From a virus, in IMG/VR virus record IMGVR_UViG_3300024518_002195, positions 1 through 42,525 of that record: 42,525 nucleotides of DNA; one strand, written 5' to 3'. Each line of letters starts with the position of its first letter. Within the stretch, counting starts at the first letter, position 1. The notes under the pieces are model-generated. The model worked only from the letters and a program-made list of their open reading frames with translations, was not told the origin of the DNA and did no database searches. The position numbers and the translations under genes are program-made. This document shows positions 8,797-17,173 of the stretch, one piece after another.

Positions 8797-9413
8797 ATTA
8801 CTAAATGAGTCTTTCTAAAATCCGTTCCAAGAGAGCCTCTCATAAAAGTATTGAAGGATAGGGATACTCGTTCCTGTTTAGACTTATTAGGTTCTACAGA
8901 ATGAGGTAAATAAGAAGGAAAGAATAAAGCAGAATACTGAGGAGGCTCTATGCTAAAGTCACTACAGTTCATCATATCTATTTCTTTAAATTCGTATTCA
9001 ATGCCGCCTGTAAGAGCCTGGGGTTTATCAAAAAATATCTTAGGGTTGTTATCTGTAATATAATATGTCCCTGAAAATAAACTATTGGCGTGCCAGTGTC
9101 GATGATGAAAACTACCTGGTGGGTTATAATTAAACCAGCTTTGAGTAATTACAAATTTAGTGTGGTCTTTTATCTTTAATAATTCATGAGTATAGCTATT
9201 CAACATCCCCTGCATAGCTTGTTTCATCTTAACCAATTCTTTAGACTCTAAGGCATAGCCATTGAGAGAACTATAATTATTACCTGTATTAGGACGTCTC
9301 TTTAACTCATGTATAAACTTTAGTTCTTTTTTAGTAGGTATATAAATTTTATTTGCCTGTAGAACAGGGGTTGGAAATAATGGATAAACTCCATTATCTT
9401 TAGGGTCTCTCAT
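8793..9413 (-). CDS. 2OG-Fe(II) oxygenase, TIGR02466/2OG-FeII_Oxy_5-like
   Basis: Product of 206 residues and the best match in the cassette to the TIGR02466 pattern: SWFNYNPPGSFHHRHWH (H106, H108), then LFSGTYYI, then ALFFPSYLPHSVEPN with distal His H171, and ERVSLSFNTF with Arg R182. This motif order is common in putative oxygenases of marine T4-like and other phages. The start overlaps the stop of the halogenase-like gene as TAATG; the end overlaps the next gene by 4 bases. Confidence 0.82.
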   Translation of the reverse strand: MRDPKDNGVYPLFPTPVLQANKIYIPTKKELKFIHELKRRPNTGNNYSSLNGYALESKELVKMKQAMQGMLNSYTHELLKIKDHTKFVITQSWFNYNPPGSFHHRHWHANSLFSGTYYITDNNPKIFFDKPQALTGGIEYEFKEIDMMNCSDFSIEPPQYSALFFPSYLPHSVEPNKSKQERVSLSFNTFMRGSLGTDFRKTHLVI

Positions 9414-10900
9414 TAATATATTGTCCTTTCAGTGTTCTTTAGGTTTTTGGTATGAATTAATTTAAGCATTTCTTTATGAGATATTCTTAAACAGCTCTCC
9501 TCCCAGTCTTTCGTCTTCTTTAATTCCTTACTTATCCAAACCCTTTGACCGTAGGAGTATAATCTTGCCTCCTCTTCATAGCGTGCTTTGGTATATAAGT
9601 CTAGTCCTGCAATTAAATTAATGAAAGAAAGAGGTCCAAACATCTTTAACCGATGAGTAAAATCCCTGTCTCTAGGTAATCTAACTTGCCAACGAGGTAA
9701 CATTTCTTTTAAAAAATCTGTTTGTTTTATTTCTTTTTTCCAAAAAGGTTCTTTTCTTTGAGTAAGGTAATGCATTTGAACATAAGATAAAATATTGTCC
9801 ATTAAATCATTGTAGTCTTCATTAACAGATTTCTTATCTTTGCTGGGCAATGCATTAATAAGACAATTAGTTTGTAATAAACTAAGCATTACATTTAAAC
9901 CTTCTAGGGGTTCTAGCAAAGAACTACTTTGACCTATCAGTATTATATTACCATTCCACATCTTATCAAAACAACCTACAGGATATTTATTGGACTTAAC
10001 TTTGTATTCAATTGGATGTTTATATATTTTCTCTAATACCTTATGGATATCAGGTCCATTCTTAGATTGTAATTCATAATTATGAGTAATACCGTTTGCC
10101 GTTCTACCATACAAAGGAGCACGCCACAGGTAACCAATATCTAACGCCTTATAAAAAGTAAATAAATTATATTCTTCCATTGCAGGGGTTTCAAAATAAA
10201 TATGACTTGAAGCTGGAGTATGTGCTTCCCAACTCTTCCATTTAAAATCTATAAAAGAAGATAGAAGCCTACGTGGACCAGTATTATCAATCCACCAGTC
10301 AGACGTATAATAATTTCCATCTGTGCCATGTAGTCTTTTAATTTGCTGATGATTATCTAATTCTACTCGTGTGTATATAGCTTTATCAATGTATACTCCA
10401 TTCAGTTCACAAATTTCCAACAGATAGTCTCTAAACTTAGCTGTATCAAATGTATAAGACATGGGGAAATTATCTTGTATCAATGGAATATCTCCATCAT
10501 AAAAATGATTAGGAGCTAACCATTTATTTTTAAGTTGTTTCCAACCTAAGATATATCCCTGGAAACAATGGTATTCATTATGGGAATAGAATAAAGGATA
10601 AGAACCTAAGTGATTTGGAAAATCTATTTTACCGAACCCACTGTAATATGAGCCAGCAGTATAAGTAGCATCTGTCTTGATCATGAAGTCATGCTCATTG
10701 AGATTAAGTCTATTTAAAAATTGTTCTTTAAACATGTAACCGGAACTTTGAGATGGAGTACGACATTCCCAATCCTCAAACCCATGTATCACTTTAATCA
10801 GCTTAGTAGGAAAATTGTGCTTCAATAATAAAGCAGTCATTAACCCATCTATTTCAGTTCCTACAATAGTTATTATATCTGTATCATCGTCTGTTCTCAT
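9413..10900 (-). CDS. Tryptophan-halogenase-family flavoprotein lacking the catalytic lysine
   Basis: FAD-dependent protein of 495 residues, full length for the flavin-dependent tryptophan halogenase family. Matches to PrnA recalled from memory: IGQSSSLLEPLE (322-333) against IGLSSCFLEPLE, with the catalytic Glu kept at E333; GYLWRAPL (256-263) against the WxWxIP motif; WIDNTGPRRLL (203-213); and YVQMHYLTQRKEPFW (373-387). Differences: the N-terminal FAD loop is VGTEIDG instead of GGGTAG; the GVGEAT segment is not visible; and the residue matching the PrnA catalytic Lys79 is Thr81 (TDATYTAG). Halogenation is therefore doubtful; FAD-dependent oxidation or a reductase-coupled role is possible. 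ATG 10900 was chosen because it overlaps the preceding TAA. Confidence 0.85.
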   Translation of the reverse strand: MRTDDDTDIITIVGTEIDGLMTALLLKHNFPTKLIKVIHGFEDWECRTPSQSSGYMFKEQFLNRLNLNEHDFMIKTDATYTAGSYYSGFGKIDFPNHLGSYPLFYSHNEYHCFQGYILGWKQLKNKWLAPNHFYDGDIPLIQDNFPMSYTFDTAKFRDYLLEICELNGVYIDKAIYTRVELDNHQQIKRLHGTDGNYYTSDWWIDNTGPRRLLSSFIDFKWKSWEAHTPASSHIYFETPAMEEYNLFTFYKALDIGYLWRAPLYGRTANGITHNYELQSKNGPDIHKVLEKIYKHPIEYKVKSNKYPVGCFDKMWNGNIILIGQSSSLLEPLEGLNVMLSLLQTNCLINALPSKDKKSVNEDYNDLMDNILSYVQMHYLTQRKEPFWKKEIKQTDFLKEMLPRWQVRLPRDRDFTHRLKMFGPLSFINLIAGLDLYTKARYEEEARLYSYGQRVWISKELKKTKDWEESCLRISHKEMLKLIHTKNLKNTERTIY

Positions 10901-11622
10901 TAGTATGATGCCTTCCAACTCCCTAAGTTACTAACCCTATTTTTTTCAGGGATAGGAAATGAACCCGCTTTAATTTCGGAAAAGAAAAAAGTTTGTATTA
11001 TTCTATTTTTCTTTATTGAACCATATCCATTGGACGCATGAAAGTGAGATGAGTCAAATACAATAGCTCTGTTTGGAATAAAAGGTACTTCTAAAATTAA
11101 ATCATAAGAAGAATTATGTTCGGCTAACATTTTATTATACAACTTAGGATCAACTTTTTCTCCACCATATAGTTTTTCTTTTATATCCATATGGTGAAAG
11201 GTGTCTGGAGCGGGTGATTTTTTAAATTTAAAAAAGCTTGTTCCTTCATCTTGATCTCCTTGAATATAAAATAGACAACTTAACATATTGTCATCATCTG
11301 AATGGACAAAGCCATGCTTATCATATTCATTTCCATAGGGAACGATCTTTTCAAATTTAGTTAAACACTTATAAGGGGTATCATGTATTTGAAAGCGGTT
11401 ATAGAATAGAGATAAAATTTTCTCTGTAGAGTATCTAAAATAATCTGGTTGAATTTCATGTAGGGGTTTTGTAACTGACCCAGGCATTGTATAATTTTTA
11501 TGCCATGTATTATTAAAAACATAGTGTCTTTCTTTTTGGTCATAAGGAAGACTTTTAGCTAGCTTTAATACATAATCAAAATCATCAAAAAAGTTATCTA
11601 CAATGGTAAGTGGAAAATACAT
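10900..11622 (-). CDS. 2OG-Fe(II) oxygenase-like protein, DUF6445-like
   Basis: Product of 240 residues. GFVHSDDDN carries the HxD pair (H107, D109), IVFDSSHFHASNGYG the distal His (H193 or H195), and KKNRIIQTFFF the 2OG-binding Arg (R207). The 40-residue insertion between HxD and the distal His contains DTFHHMD. Its size and motif order resemble the DUF6445 group, members of which I recall near tryptophan halogenase genes in bacteria; here too the halogenase-like gene is immediately downstream. The link is by memory of the family and not by a search. Confidence 0.78.
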   Translation of the reverse strand: MYFPLTIVDNFFDDFDYVLKLAKSLPYDQKERHYVFNNTWHKNYTMPGSVTKPLHEIQPDYFRYSTEKILSLFYNRFQIHDTPYKCLTKFEKIVPYGNEYDKHGFVHSDDDNMLSCLFYIQGDQDEGTSFFKFKKSPAPDTFHHMDIKEKLYGGEKVDPKLYNKMLAEHNSSYDLILEVPFIPNRAIVFDSSHFHASNGYGSIKKNRIIQTFFFSEIKAGSFPIPEKNRVSNLGSWKASY

Positions 11623-12212
11623 TAATAGCTATCTCCCCATGGTTTATCGAAGGACCAGTTCCACGCTAGTGTAACTCTTTTTCCAGGGATATTTACGGGA
11701 TCAACCCAGTGCTGAACATACGAAGGAAAGGTAATAACTATACCTCTTTGGGCACTTAATTGCCTCGTATAATTAGCGCTCTTATCAGTAGAATCTATAT
11801 TTATTATAGAGTCCCCAAAATATAAAACACTGGCAAAATCTGTACCTAAGTGGTCATGTCTTCTTACAAAGTCTTTCTTGGTTAGAATACTTCCCCACGA
11901 ATTAACTATGTTACATTTATACATCCTAGTTTTTTTATTCATGTCCTCATAAAACAAACTGTCTTGAGACCATCTAAAAAACATACTCTCTAAGAATAGT
12001 TTAAAATCAGGATCACTATTAAAAAAGTTAAAGGCTGTCATCTTCCCTTGAACATTAGTTAAATAATTATTATTTTTGTCAGGTTGTTTCTCAATACCTG
12101 TAATAATTTTTTTCTCTAAAGCTTTAAGCAGTTCTTCTTCATGAGCCATGTTGAGCTCCGTAATAGCCATATTCAGGGTGTAATTAATTCTAGTTACTTT
12201 CGAACGAAACAT
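11622..12212 (-). CDS. 2OG-Fe(II) oxygenase-like protein, first gene of the cassette
   Basis: Product of 196 residues. RRHDHLG supplies the proximal ligands (H119 with D120 or H121), VITFPSYVQHWVDP the distal His (H168), and GKRVTLAWNWSF the 2OG-binding Arg (R179), in the TIGR02466-like order. Its ribosome binding site (AAGGA) lies in the 3' arm of the 12211-12232 hairpin and the start codon follows directly, so translation of the first cassette gene may be controlled by RNA structure. Internal ATGs at 12170 and 12149 are possible alternative starts without a better binding site. Confidence 0.78.
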   Translation of the reverse strand: MFRSKVTRINYTLNMAITELNMAHEEELLKALEKKIITGIEKQPDKNNNYLTNVQGKMTAFNFFNSDPDFKLFLESMFFRWSQDSLFYEDMNKKTRMYKCNIVNSWGSILTKKDFVRRHDHLGTDFASVLYFGDSIINIDSTDKSANYTRQLSAQRGIVITFPSYVQHWVDPVNIPGKRVTLAWNWSFDKPWGDSY

Positions 12213-12232
12213 AAATCCTTTTCAGGATTTAT
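12211..12232 (-). promoter_or_regulatory. Hairpin covering the ribosome binding site of the oxygenase cassette
   Basis: An 8-bp perfect stem (ATAAATCC / GGATTTAT) with a 6-base loop in the leader of the first oxygenase gene. The AAGGA binding site runs from the loop into the 3' arm and the ATG begins at the base of the stem. It also lies just after the tail gene ending at 12257, so it could act as a weak attenuator. Confidence 0.5.
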
Positions 12233-12256
12233 AACATAGGGGATTAAAAAATCAAA

Positions 12257-12646
12257 TTAAAACTGTGGGTCGGTAAGAACCCAAGATAAAGTATCTTCAT
12301 CCCAACCGTATGACTGACCATCAGTTGGATAAGGAGTAGGTGCGTCCCACTGCCATGTAGTAGTATTTAACGTGTAACTAGGCCACGCAAAAGGTGGTTC
12401 TTTTGGTTTAATAAGTTTATCGTTTGCACGATCATAAGTTCCACCAACTCCAGGTTCATTAACTCTAGAGTCTTTGTATATTATATATAAATTTGTATCA
12501 GTTGAAGGTCCGTAGATTTCTAATATACGTGCAGAACATTTAGCGTCACTTGGAGTGCCACCATCGTCTACATCAGATGATTTTAATCCTATGACGTTTA
12601 TAATGTTATCACTACCATCTAAAACTGCTATGGGTGTTGTTGCCAT
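12257..12646 (-). CDS. Tail-fibre accessory protein (WDE-type C-terminus)
   Basis: Product of 129 residues. The C-terminal half (PPFAWPSYTL, then WQWDAPTPYPTDG, then YGWDEDTLSWV) repeats a W-rich pattern found in small proteins next to phage tail fibres. No catalytic motif is visible. The start overlaps the stop of the glycine-rich adhesin-like gene as TAATG, which ties it to that protein, perhaps as a chaperone or an attached tip subunit; this is inference. It is the last structural gene before the oxygenase cassette. Confidence 0.65.
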   Translation of the reverse strand: MATTPIAVLDGSDNIINVIGLKSSDVDDGGTPSDAKCSARILEIYGPSTDTNLYIIYKDSRVNEPGVGGTYDRANDKLIKPKEPPFAWPSYTLNTTTWQWDAPTPYPTDGQSYGWDEDTLSWVLTDPQF

Positions 12647-13512
12647 TATCCCTCCGAATCAAATCTAACGATTACTATTCCACTACCGCCATTACTTCCA
12701 CTAGGAGAGTCTGCTGATCCAGCGCCGCCTCCACCTGTATTGGCTGGTGCAGGAGAAATTCCTCCACCGAATCCAGTAGAGCCTGGCATTCCACCGCCTT
12801 GGCCACCAGCTCCGCCACCACCGGTTTGGTTTCCACCACCACCGCCTCCAGCGTAATAAACTTGTGAAGCGGCTACTAATATATCGTTTTGTCTTCCTAT
12901 ACCACCAGGGCCAGGAGTTCCTCCTGCACCGCCAGCTCCGCCGCCACCGCCAGCTCTTGCCATGCTGCCGCCACCGCCGACATTTCCATAACCGATTCCG
13001 GCTCCGGAATTTGAATTTTGTGCAGTTGCTGATCCGCCTCCTCTTGCGCCTCCGCCTGAAGAGCCTCCAGCTTTTCCTTGTGGTCCTGGTCCCATTCCTG
13101 GTCCACCTGAACCTCCGCCACCACCGATAGCTGTAACTACGCCACCTGTAGGTGCTGATCCTGGAGCAGACCAAATTGATTGTCCACCATTTATGCCACC
13201 CGGACCTGAGCCACCAGTTCCAACTGTCACTGCGTAATTTGTTCCTACTCCTAATCCTGAACTTGATCCTTCTTGATATCCTCCTGCGCCACCGCCGCCG
13301 CCGTCTCCGCCGCCGTCAGCACCACCGCCTCCTCCAGAGACAGTTAAAAATTCTACGGGTAATGTTGCTACAGAACCTCCTGTAAATGCGAATTGTCCGC
13401 CTGCTAAAAAAGTGTGAATGCGATAAGTTCCGTCTTCAGTCATATTACCGCCAGTTGCTGCTGCCGGTCCTCCGCCTCCAGAACCGAATCCTAATACTTG
13501 ATATCCAAACAT
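12646..13512 (-). CDS. Glycine-rich tail adhesin-like protein
   Basis: Product of 288 residues, extremely rich in glycine with GGGG, GGPG and GPGP runs from about 50 to 280 and a short ordered N-terminus (MFGYQVLGFGSGGG, then TYRIHTFLAGGQFAF) and C-terminus (SGIVIVRFD). The composition is that of glycine-rich adhesins with stacked polyglycine II helices, such as the receptor-binding tips of some T-even-like phages, and of Pfam glycine-rich domains on fibre ends. Pro in Gly-Pro and Gly-Pro-Gly steps makes it a candidate substrate for the prolyl-hydroxylase-like enzymes encoded just downstream; that is inference. Confidence 0.75.
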   Translation of the reverse strand: MFGYQVLGFGSGGGGPAAATGGNMTEDGTYRIHTFLAGGQFAFTGGSVATLPVEFLTVSGGGGGADGGGDGGGGGAGGYQEGSSSGLGVGTNYAVTVGTGGSGPGGINGGQSIWSAPGSAPTGGVVTAIGGGGGSGGPGMGPGPQGKAGGSSGGGARGGGSATAQNSNSGAGIGYGNVGGGGSMARAGGGGGAGGAGGTPGPGGIGRQNDILVAASQVYYAGGGGGGNQTGGGGAGGQGGGMPGSTGFGGGISPAPANTGGGGAGSADSPSGSNGGSGIVIVRFDSEG

Positions 13513-13529
13513 GTTTCCTCCTCTATTTA

Positions 13530-14738
13530 TTATGCGTCGTTAGGTGCATTTGTAGTGAAGTGTAGTTTGATTCCTATAAGTCTGGCGTCTGCCGAAAACG
13601 TATCACCCGCTGCATCTGCATCTCTGTAAAAATTAAAAAAGCATTGTTCGCCTGCAGCTGGAGAGCCAGCGATTGTCATTGCTGTACTTTCAGATGAGAC
13701 GTCTAAAAAATCTGCTGTACCTGTGTGAGCATCCGTCACAGTAATTGCTGTTCCGAAAGCTGTATCAATATCTGCTCCATTAGCAATAGCTACTCCTTTT
13801 AATCCCCAAATACAGTCACCTGTGTTAGTAGAATTACCTGTCCAGAAAACCTGGTAGGTAACAGTACCTAGATTCCAAGATTTTGGAAGGGCTACTGTAA
13901 ATTGAGCGTTTTCTTCTGTTGCAGCATCAAAATCGATTGTGTTAATTTCTGGAGTTCCTGCAGTTAACTCAGTTAAAGCTATTGCATTCGCACCCGCTGT
14001 AGTCGTAGGATACATAGTAGTTGCCGGTACCCATATAGTTTCTTTACCAGAAACACCCATAGCTACACCACCTGATGTAACTTGACCTGTTCCTTTTGGA
14101 ATTAAATCTATAGAAATATCTGTATCATCACCAGTTGCAGAAAGTGACGGTTCGCCGCCTGCTGCTTTGTTGGTAATAGTAAATTCATTAACTGCTGTTC
14201 CTGTTTTAACAAATTTAAGGTATTCGTTATTGGAATCATCTTGAATAGAGTTTCCACTATCCATTATAATATCTTGTGCATTACAATCTAAATCTGCTGA
14301 AAGTTGTGGTGAGTAGTCAGATGATAAATCTGTAAATGCTGTATCTACAATGTTAGTACCATCAGAATATACTTCTTTAATACCTTTGTCCGTAGCTAAC
14401 CAAGTTACTCCAGTTCCTGAAGTAGTCTTAACTGTTACAGCATGCGAACCAGTTGTAGAGTTTTGAATAATGTAAGTTTTTTCAACAGAATCTGGAACAA
14501 CTACGTTAATCGCCCCTACAATAGTTCCTGTTAATTTTAAAATTTGATTTTTACCATTAGAAACTGCACCATTAGTGAACGTTAAAGTTGCACCAGATGT
14601 AACTGCAATCGATTGATATCCACCGATAGCTTGTTCTAAGATTAATAAGTTTGTGTTAGTTATTTGTCCCCATGTTCCTGAGTTTTCCCCAGTCGCTTGG
14701 ACAGTTAGTTTTAAACTAGCTGATGTTGAATTCGCCAT
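13530..14738 (-). CDS. Tail fibre/structural protein
   Basis: Product of 402 residues, rich in Thr, Ser, Ala and Gly with alternating hydrophobics. The start (MANSTSASLKLTVQATGENS, then GTWGQITNTNLLILEQAIGG) is a pattern that I associate with tail fibre proteins of marine podo- and myoviruses. The middle (about 150-220) repeats short NSIQDDSNNEYLKF-type segments used in fibre shafts, and the C-terminal part has a beta-sandwich-like composition, possibly a receptor-facing domain. It precedes the glycine-rich adhesin-like gene by 17 bases. Confidence 0.7.
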   Translation of the reverse strand: MANSTSASLKLTVQATGENSGTWGQITNTNLLILEQAIGGYQSIAVTSGATLTFTNGAVSNGKNQILKLTGTIVGAINVVVPDSVEKTYIIQNSTTGSHAVTVKTTSGTGVTWLATDKGIKEVYSDGTNIVDTAFTDLSSDYSPQLSADLDCNAQDIIMDSGNSIQDDSNNEYLKFVKTGTAVNEFTITNKAAGGEPSLSATGDDTDISIDLIPKGTGQVTSGGVAMGVSGKETIWVPATTMYPTTTAGANAIALTELTAGTPEINTIDFDAATEENAQFTVALPKSWNLGTVTYQVFWTGNSTNTGDCIWGLKGVAIANGADIDTAFGTAITVTDAHTGTADFLDVSSESTAMTIAGSPAAGEQCFFNFYRDADAAGDTFSADARLIGIKLHFTTNAPNDA

Positions 14739-14778
14739 AATTTTTATGCTCCAATAATCATATATTATTTAATTTATC

Positions 14779-14799
14779 AATAAGTGTCAAACACTTATT
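14779..14799 (-). terminator. Hairpin after the WG-repeat gene
   Basis: Perfect 8-bp inverted repeat (AATAAGTG / CACTTATT) with a 5-base loop immediately after the stop codon of the WG-repeat gene on the minus strand, followed by AT-rich sequence without a clean T tract. It may be a weak terminator or an RNA-processing stem between two tail genes. Confidence 0.4.
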
Positions 14800-16043
14800 T
14801 AAGCAGCGCTAGTATCGACTTCCTGCCATCCTGGCGGGTCTACCGGTGCTGTGCCGGTTGGGACTTCGTTCCAAATCAATACATTTGTAGCTGTACCAAG
14901 CGCGAATGTCAAGGTATTTCCAGTTAAATCTACCTTAGCATTTCCACTAGTATCTTCATCACCTTCTTGCATTACTAAAGCAAAACCAGTGATATCAGGG
15001 TGTGTATTGGCGTCGGCTACAACGGTGCCAAGACCCATAGCTAAACTAAATGTAAAGTTAGGATCTGCAAAATAAACACCATTACCCCATTTAGATTCAC
15101 CCCACTTACCATTGCCCCAGCCCATAGCTGTTTCAATAGTTACATTTGCATCACCGGTAATATCATAAGAACTACCTGGTGTTAAATTAGCAGCCATTGC
15201 TTGACCAATAGGATTTGCATCAGGACCAGGATCAGCTCCGCTAAAGTTTTCCTGCATCGCCATAACAAGAGTATTAACTTGTTGGTTACCATAAACACCG
15301 TAACCCCAATTAGAATTACCCCATGTAACAGCGGATGTGGCCGACACTTCGGCTATAGTAATATTGTCTGCGACTGCTGTACCTAAAGCAGCGGTCATCG
15401 CAAAACCAGTTGGACTCACATACTCAGGATCAAAACTTAGGTTCATGGTCATCGCAATACCAGTAGGTTCTGCGACAAATGATGCGTAAGCAATAGCAGC
15501 GCCAGTTGTTACTGTCGCCGTTCCTGCAGATGAAAGAGTTAAAGAACTATCTCCGTAAGTAGAAATACCTGCTCCACCTTCGGCCACCACCATCGCAATA
15601 CCAGTAACGTCTACTGCTAATAAAGATTGACCCCATGCTTCAATGCCCCAAGGATCAGAACCCCAACCAATGTTAACTTCAGCAGTTACGGAAACACTGT
15701 TAAGTGCAGTGCTCATAGCTTGACCTGTTAAGAATACATCGCCGGCAATTCCCCAAGCCACGCTTCCCCAAGTGGATCTACCCCACCCTACATTAATTTC
15801 TGTTGTGATTGTTTCTTCACTAAGAACCATTGGCAAAGAAAAGCCAGTTGGTATTTCTGTAATGTTAGAATAATAAACGCCGTAAGATAGCTCGCCCCAG
15901 GCGTATCTTCCCCATCCTGTTGTAGAAAAAGATGCGGGAGTACCTAAGTTAGCTGTTAATGCTATTCCGCTAGGAATAATTAAATTAACTTCTGTGTTCC
16001 AAGAATTGCTGCCCCACGTAAATTGACCCCAAGTGGTTGCCAT
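14799..16043 (-). CDS. WG-repeat structural protein
   Basis: Product of 414 residues built from about six modules, each with a WGxxxWG core (for example GWGRSTWGSVAWG at 86-98 and GWGSDPWGIEAWG at 126-138). Modules are joined by segments that end in a small hydrophobic strand such as PSGIALTANLG or PTGFAMTAALG. Spacing between modules is about 40 residues in the first half and longer in the second. The regular aromatic repeat suggests a fibrous or solenoid virion part. I do not know a function for it. It lies between the fibre and neck genes. Confidence 0.7.
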   Translation of the reverse strand: MATTWGQFTWGSNSWNTEVNLIIPSGIALTANLGTPASFSTTGWGRYAWGELSYGVYYSNITEIPTGFSLPMVLSEETITTEINVGWGRSTWGSVAWGIAGDVFLTGQAMSTALNSVSVTAEVNIGWGSDPWGIEAWGQSLLAVDVTGIAMVVAEGGAGISTYGDSSLTLSSAGTATVTTGAAIAYASFVAEPTGIAMTMNLSFDPEYVSPTGFAMTAALGTAVADNITIAEVSATSAVTWGNSNWGYGVYGNQQVNTLVMAMQENFSGADPGPDANPIGQAMAANLTPGSSYDITGDANVTIETAMGWGNGKWGESKWGNGVYFADPNFTFSLAMGLGTVVADANTHPDITGFALVMQEGDEDTSGNAKVDLTGNTLTFALGTATNVLIWNEVPTGTAPVDPPGWQEVDTSAA

Positions 16044-16061
16044 AGGAAGTTACCTCCCCGA

Positions 16062-16502
16062 CTAACCCGAGATTCTTAAAATAGCGGCAGTTGATGTTGG
16101 TGCTGGAAACTGAATTGTAAACGTACCAGAAGTAGCTGTTTTATCTGCTCCAAAATCTAAAGCACAAACTGACGCTTTAGTAGTATCAGATGAGTTGTTA
16201 TAGATTAAAGCTCCTCTTGCAGTTAAAGTCACACCAGTAAATGATCTGTCTCCAAAATCTACTCTTGCTACACCAGCTGTGATTGAAGTTCCACTATTAA
16301 CTAGTAGACCACCACCAGCAGCGTAAGTGCCTGTGTTGGGTACTTCACTTGAAGCCGTGTAAGCAGTAGTTGCTGAGTTTAGAGTTGCTGTAGAGGAATA
16401 TAGAGCTATGTAAAATTTGTCGCCACCAGATGATTTAAAATTCATATCTGCTTCTAGTAACTGCTTCTTAAACGCATTACAAATTGCCTGTGTTATTGCC
16501 AT
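16062..16502 (-). CDS. Structural protein, tail/decoration type
   Basis: Product of 146 residues. The pattern KFYIALYSSTATLNSATTAY, followed by GGLLVNSGT and a late strand-rich part, is common in small structural proteins of marine phages, located between adaptor and fibre genes. The predicted fold is beta-rich with no enzymatic motif. The gene has a good AGGAG-type binding site just upstream (TAAGGAGAT). Confidence 0.65.
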   Translation of the reverse strand: MAITQAICNAFKKQLLEADMNFKSSGGDKFYIALYSSTATLNSATTAYTASSEVPNTGTYAAGGGLLVNSGTSITAGVARVDFGDRSFTGVTLTARGALIYNNSSDTTKASVCALDFGADKTATSGTFTIQFPAPTSTAAILRISG

Positions 16503-16521
16503 AGTTTTTTATCTCCTTAAC

Positions 16522-17172
16522 TTATTTTCCTATACGAGGAACACCACTTTGGTATTCATCGCGTCTTCGTCTTCCCATTTGTTCTATTGAGAATCCTTCA
16601 AGTACTTGTTTATACTTTTGTTCGTATAATTGCAAGAGATCTTGTGGACCCTTTAAAAAACCATAAGCCTCCACTAGGCATGCATATAAAAGTCCATTGG
16701 GAAAATTCAAACTGATATATGTTGTTGTATTAGTACTAGATAATCCAGCGTCTTTCAAGACATAATTTAACTGAATTGTATAGGTAGCATCGGGAGTAGG
16801 AGCAAAAACCAACTCGTTCTTATTCCACCAGCTATAGTACTTGGGAACCCCTGTAGCATTGGTTGGATTAAATTCCGACATAAAACTTGTGTCTCTCCAT
16901 TGTAAAAAATCTCTATTATCAGCCGAAGCCGTGCCATCTGAGTCTACAATCTGAGCTGATCTAATAACCAAAGCATTGTCTGGAGCCTGTATAAACCTAG
17001 TATTAAGTACTAAAGACGCTGTTGCATATCTTCTGTTGCTGTCAGCATCCACATCTCTTAGAATTCTCCACTCAGCATCTTCAATAAATCCATCTACAAT
17101 AGTAGAAGTCAAAACATTTGAGTCTACTTCTGTATAATTTCTAATTTTTGTTACTAATTCTGCGTATGTCAT
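16522..17172 (-). CDS. Head-tail adaptor protein
   Basis: Product of 216 residues. The start MTYAELVTKIRNYTEVDSN, the ITDAEW-type helix (EDAEWRILRDVDADSNRR) and the terminal helix FLKGPQDLLQLYEQKYKQ match the helical adaptor family attached below the portal in podoviruses (SU10-type adaptor). It would join the portal ring to the tail. It lies 1 base after the preceding gene, in a row of neck genes. Confidence 0.72.
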   Translation of the reverse strand: MTYAELVTKIRNYTEVDSNVLTSTIVDGFIEDAEWRILRDVDADSNRRYATASLVLNTRFIQAPDNALVIRSAQIVDSDGTASADNRDFLQWRDTSFMSEFNPTNATGVPKYYSWWNKNELVFAPTPDATYTIQLNYVLKDAGLSSTNTTTYISLNFPNGLLYACLVEAYGFLKGPQDLLQLYEQKYKQVLEGFSIEQMGRRRRDEYQSGVPRIGK

Positions 17173-17173
17173 A

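Noticed and set aside
6576-12212. TET/JBP-type DNA oxygenases
   Set aside because: The ligand motifs fit P4H-like and TIGR02466-like patterns and I see no TET/JBP signature; DNA as substrate is kept only as an alternative.
12701-13385. Long open frames in other frames and on the plus strand within the glycine-rich gene
   Set aside because: They follow from GGN codon repeats and give Arg/Trp- or Leu/Arg-rich nonsense products; the Gly-rich frame has sensible ends and neighbours.
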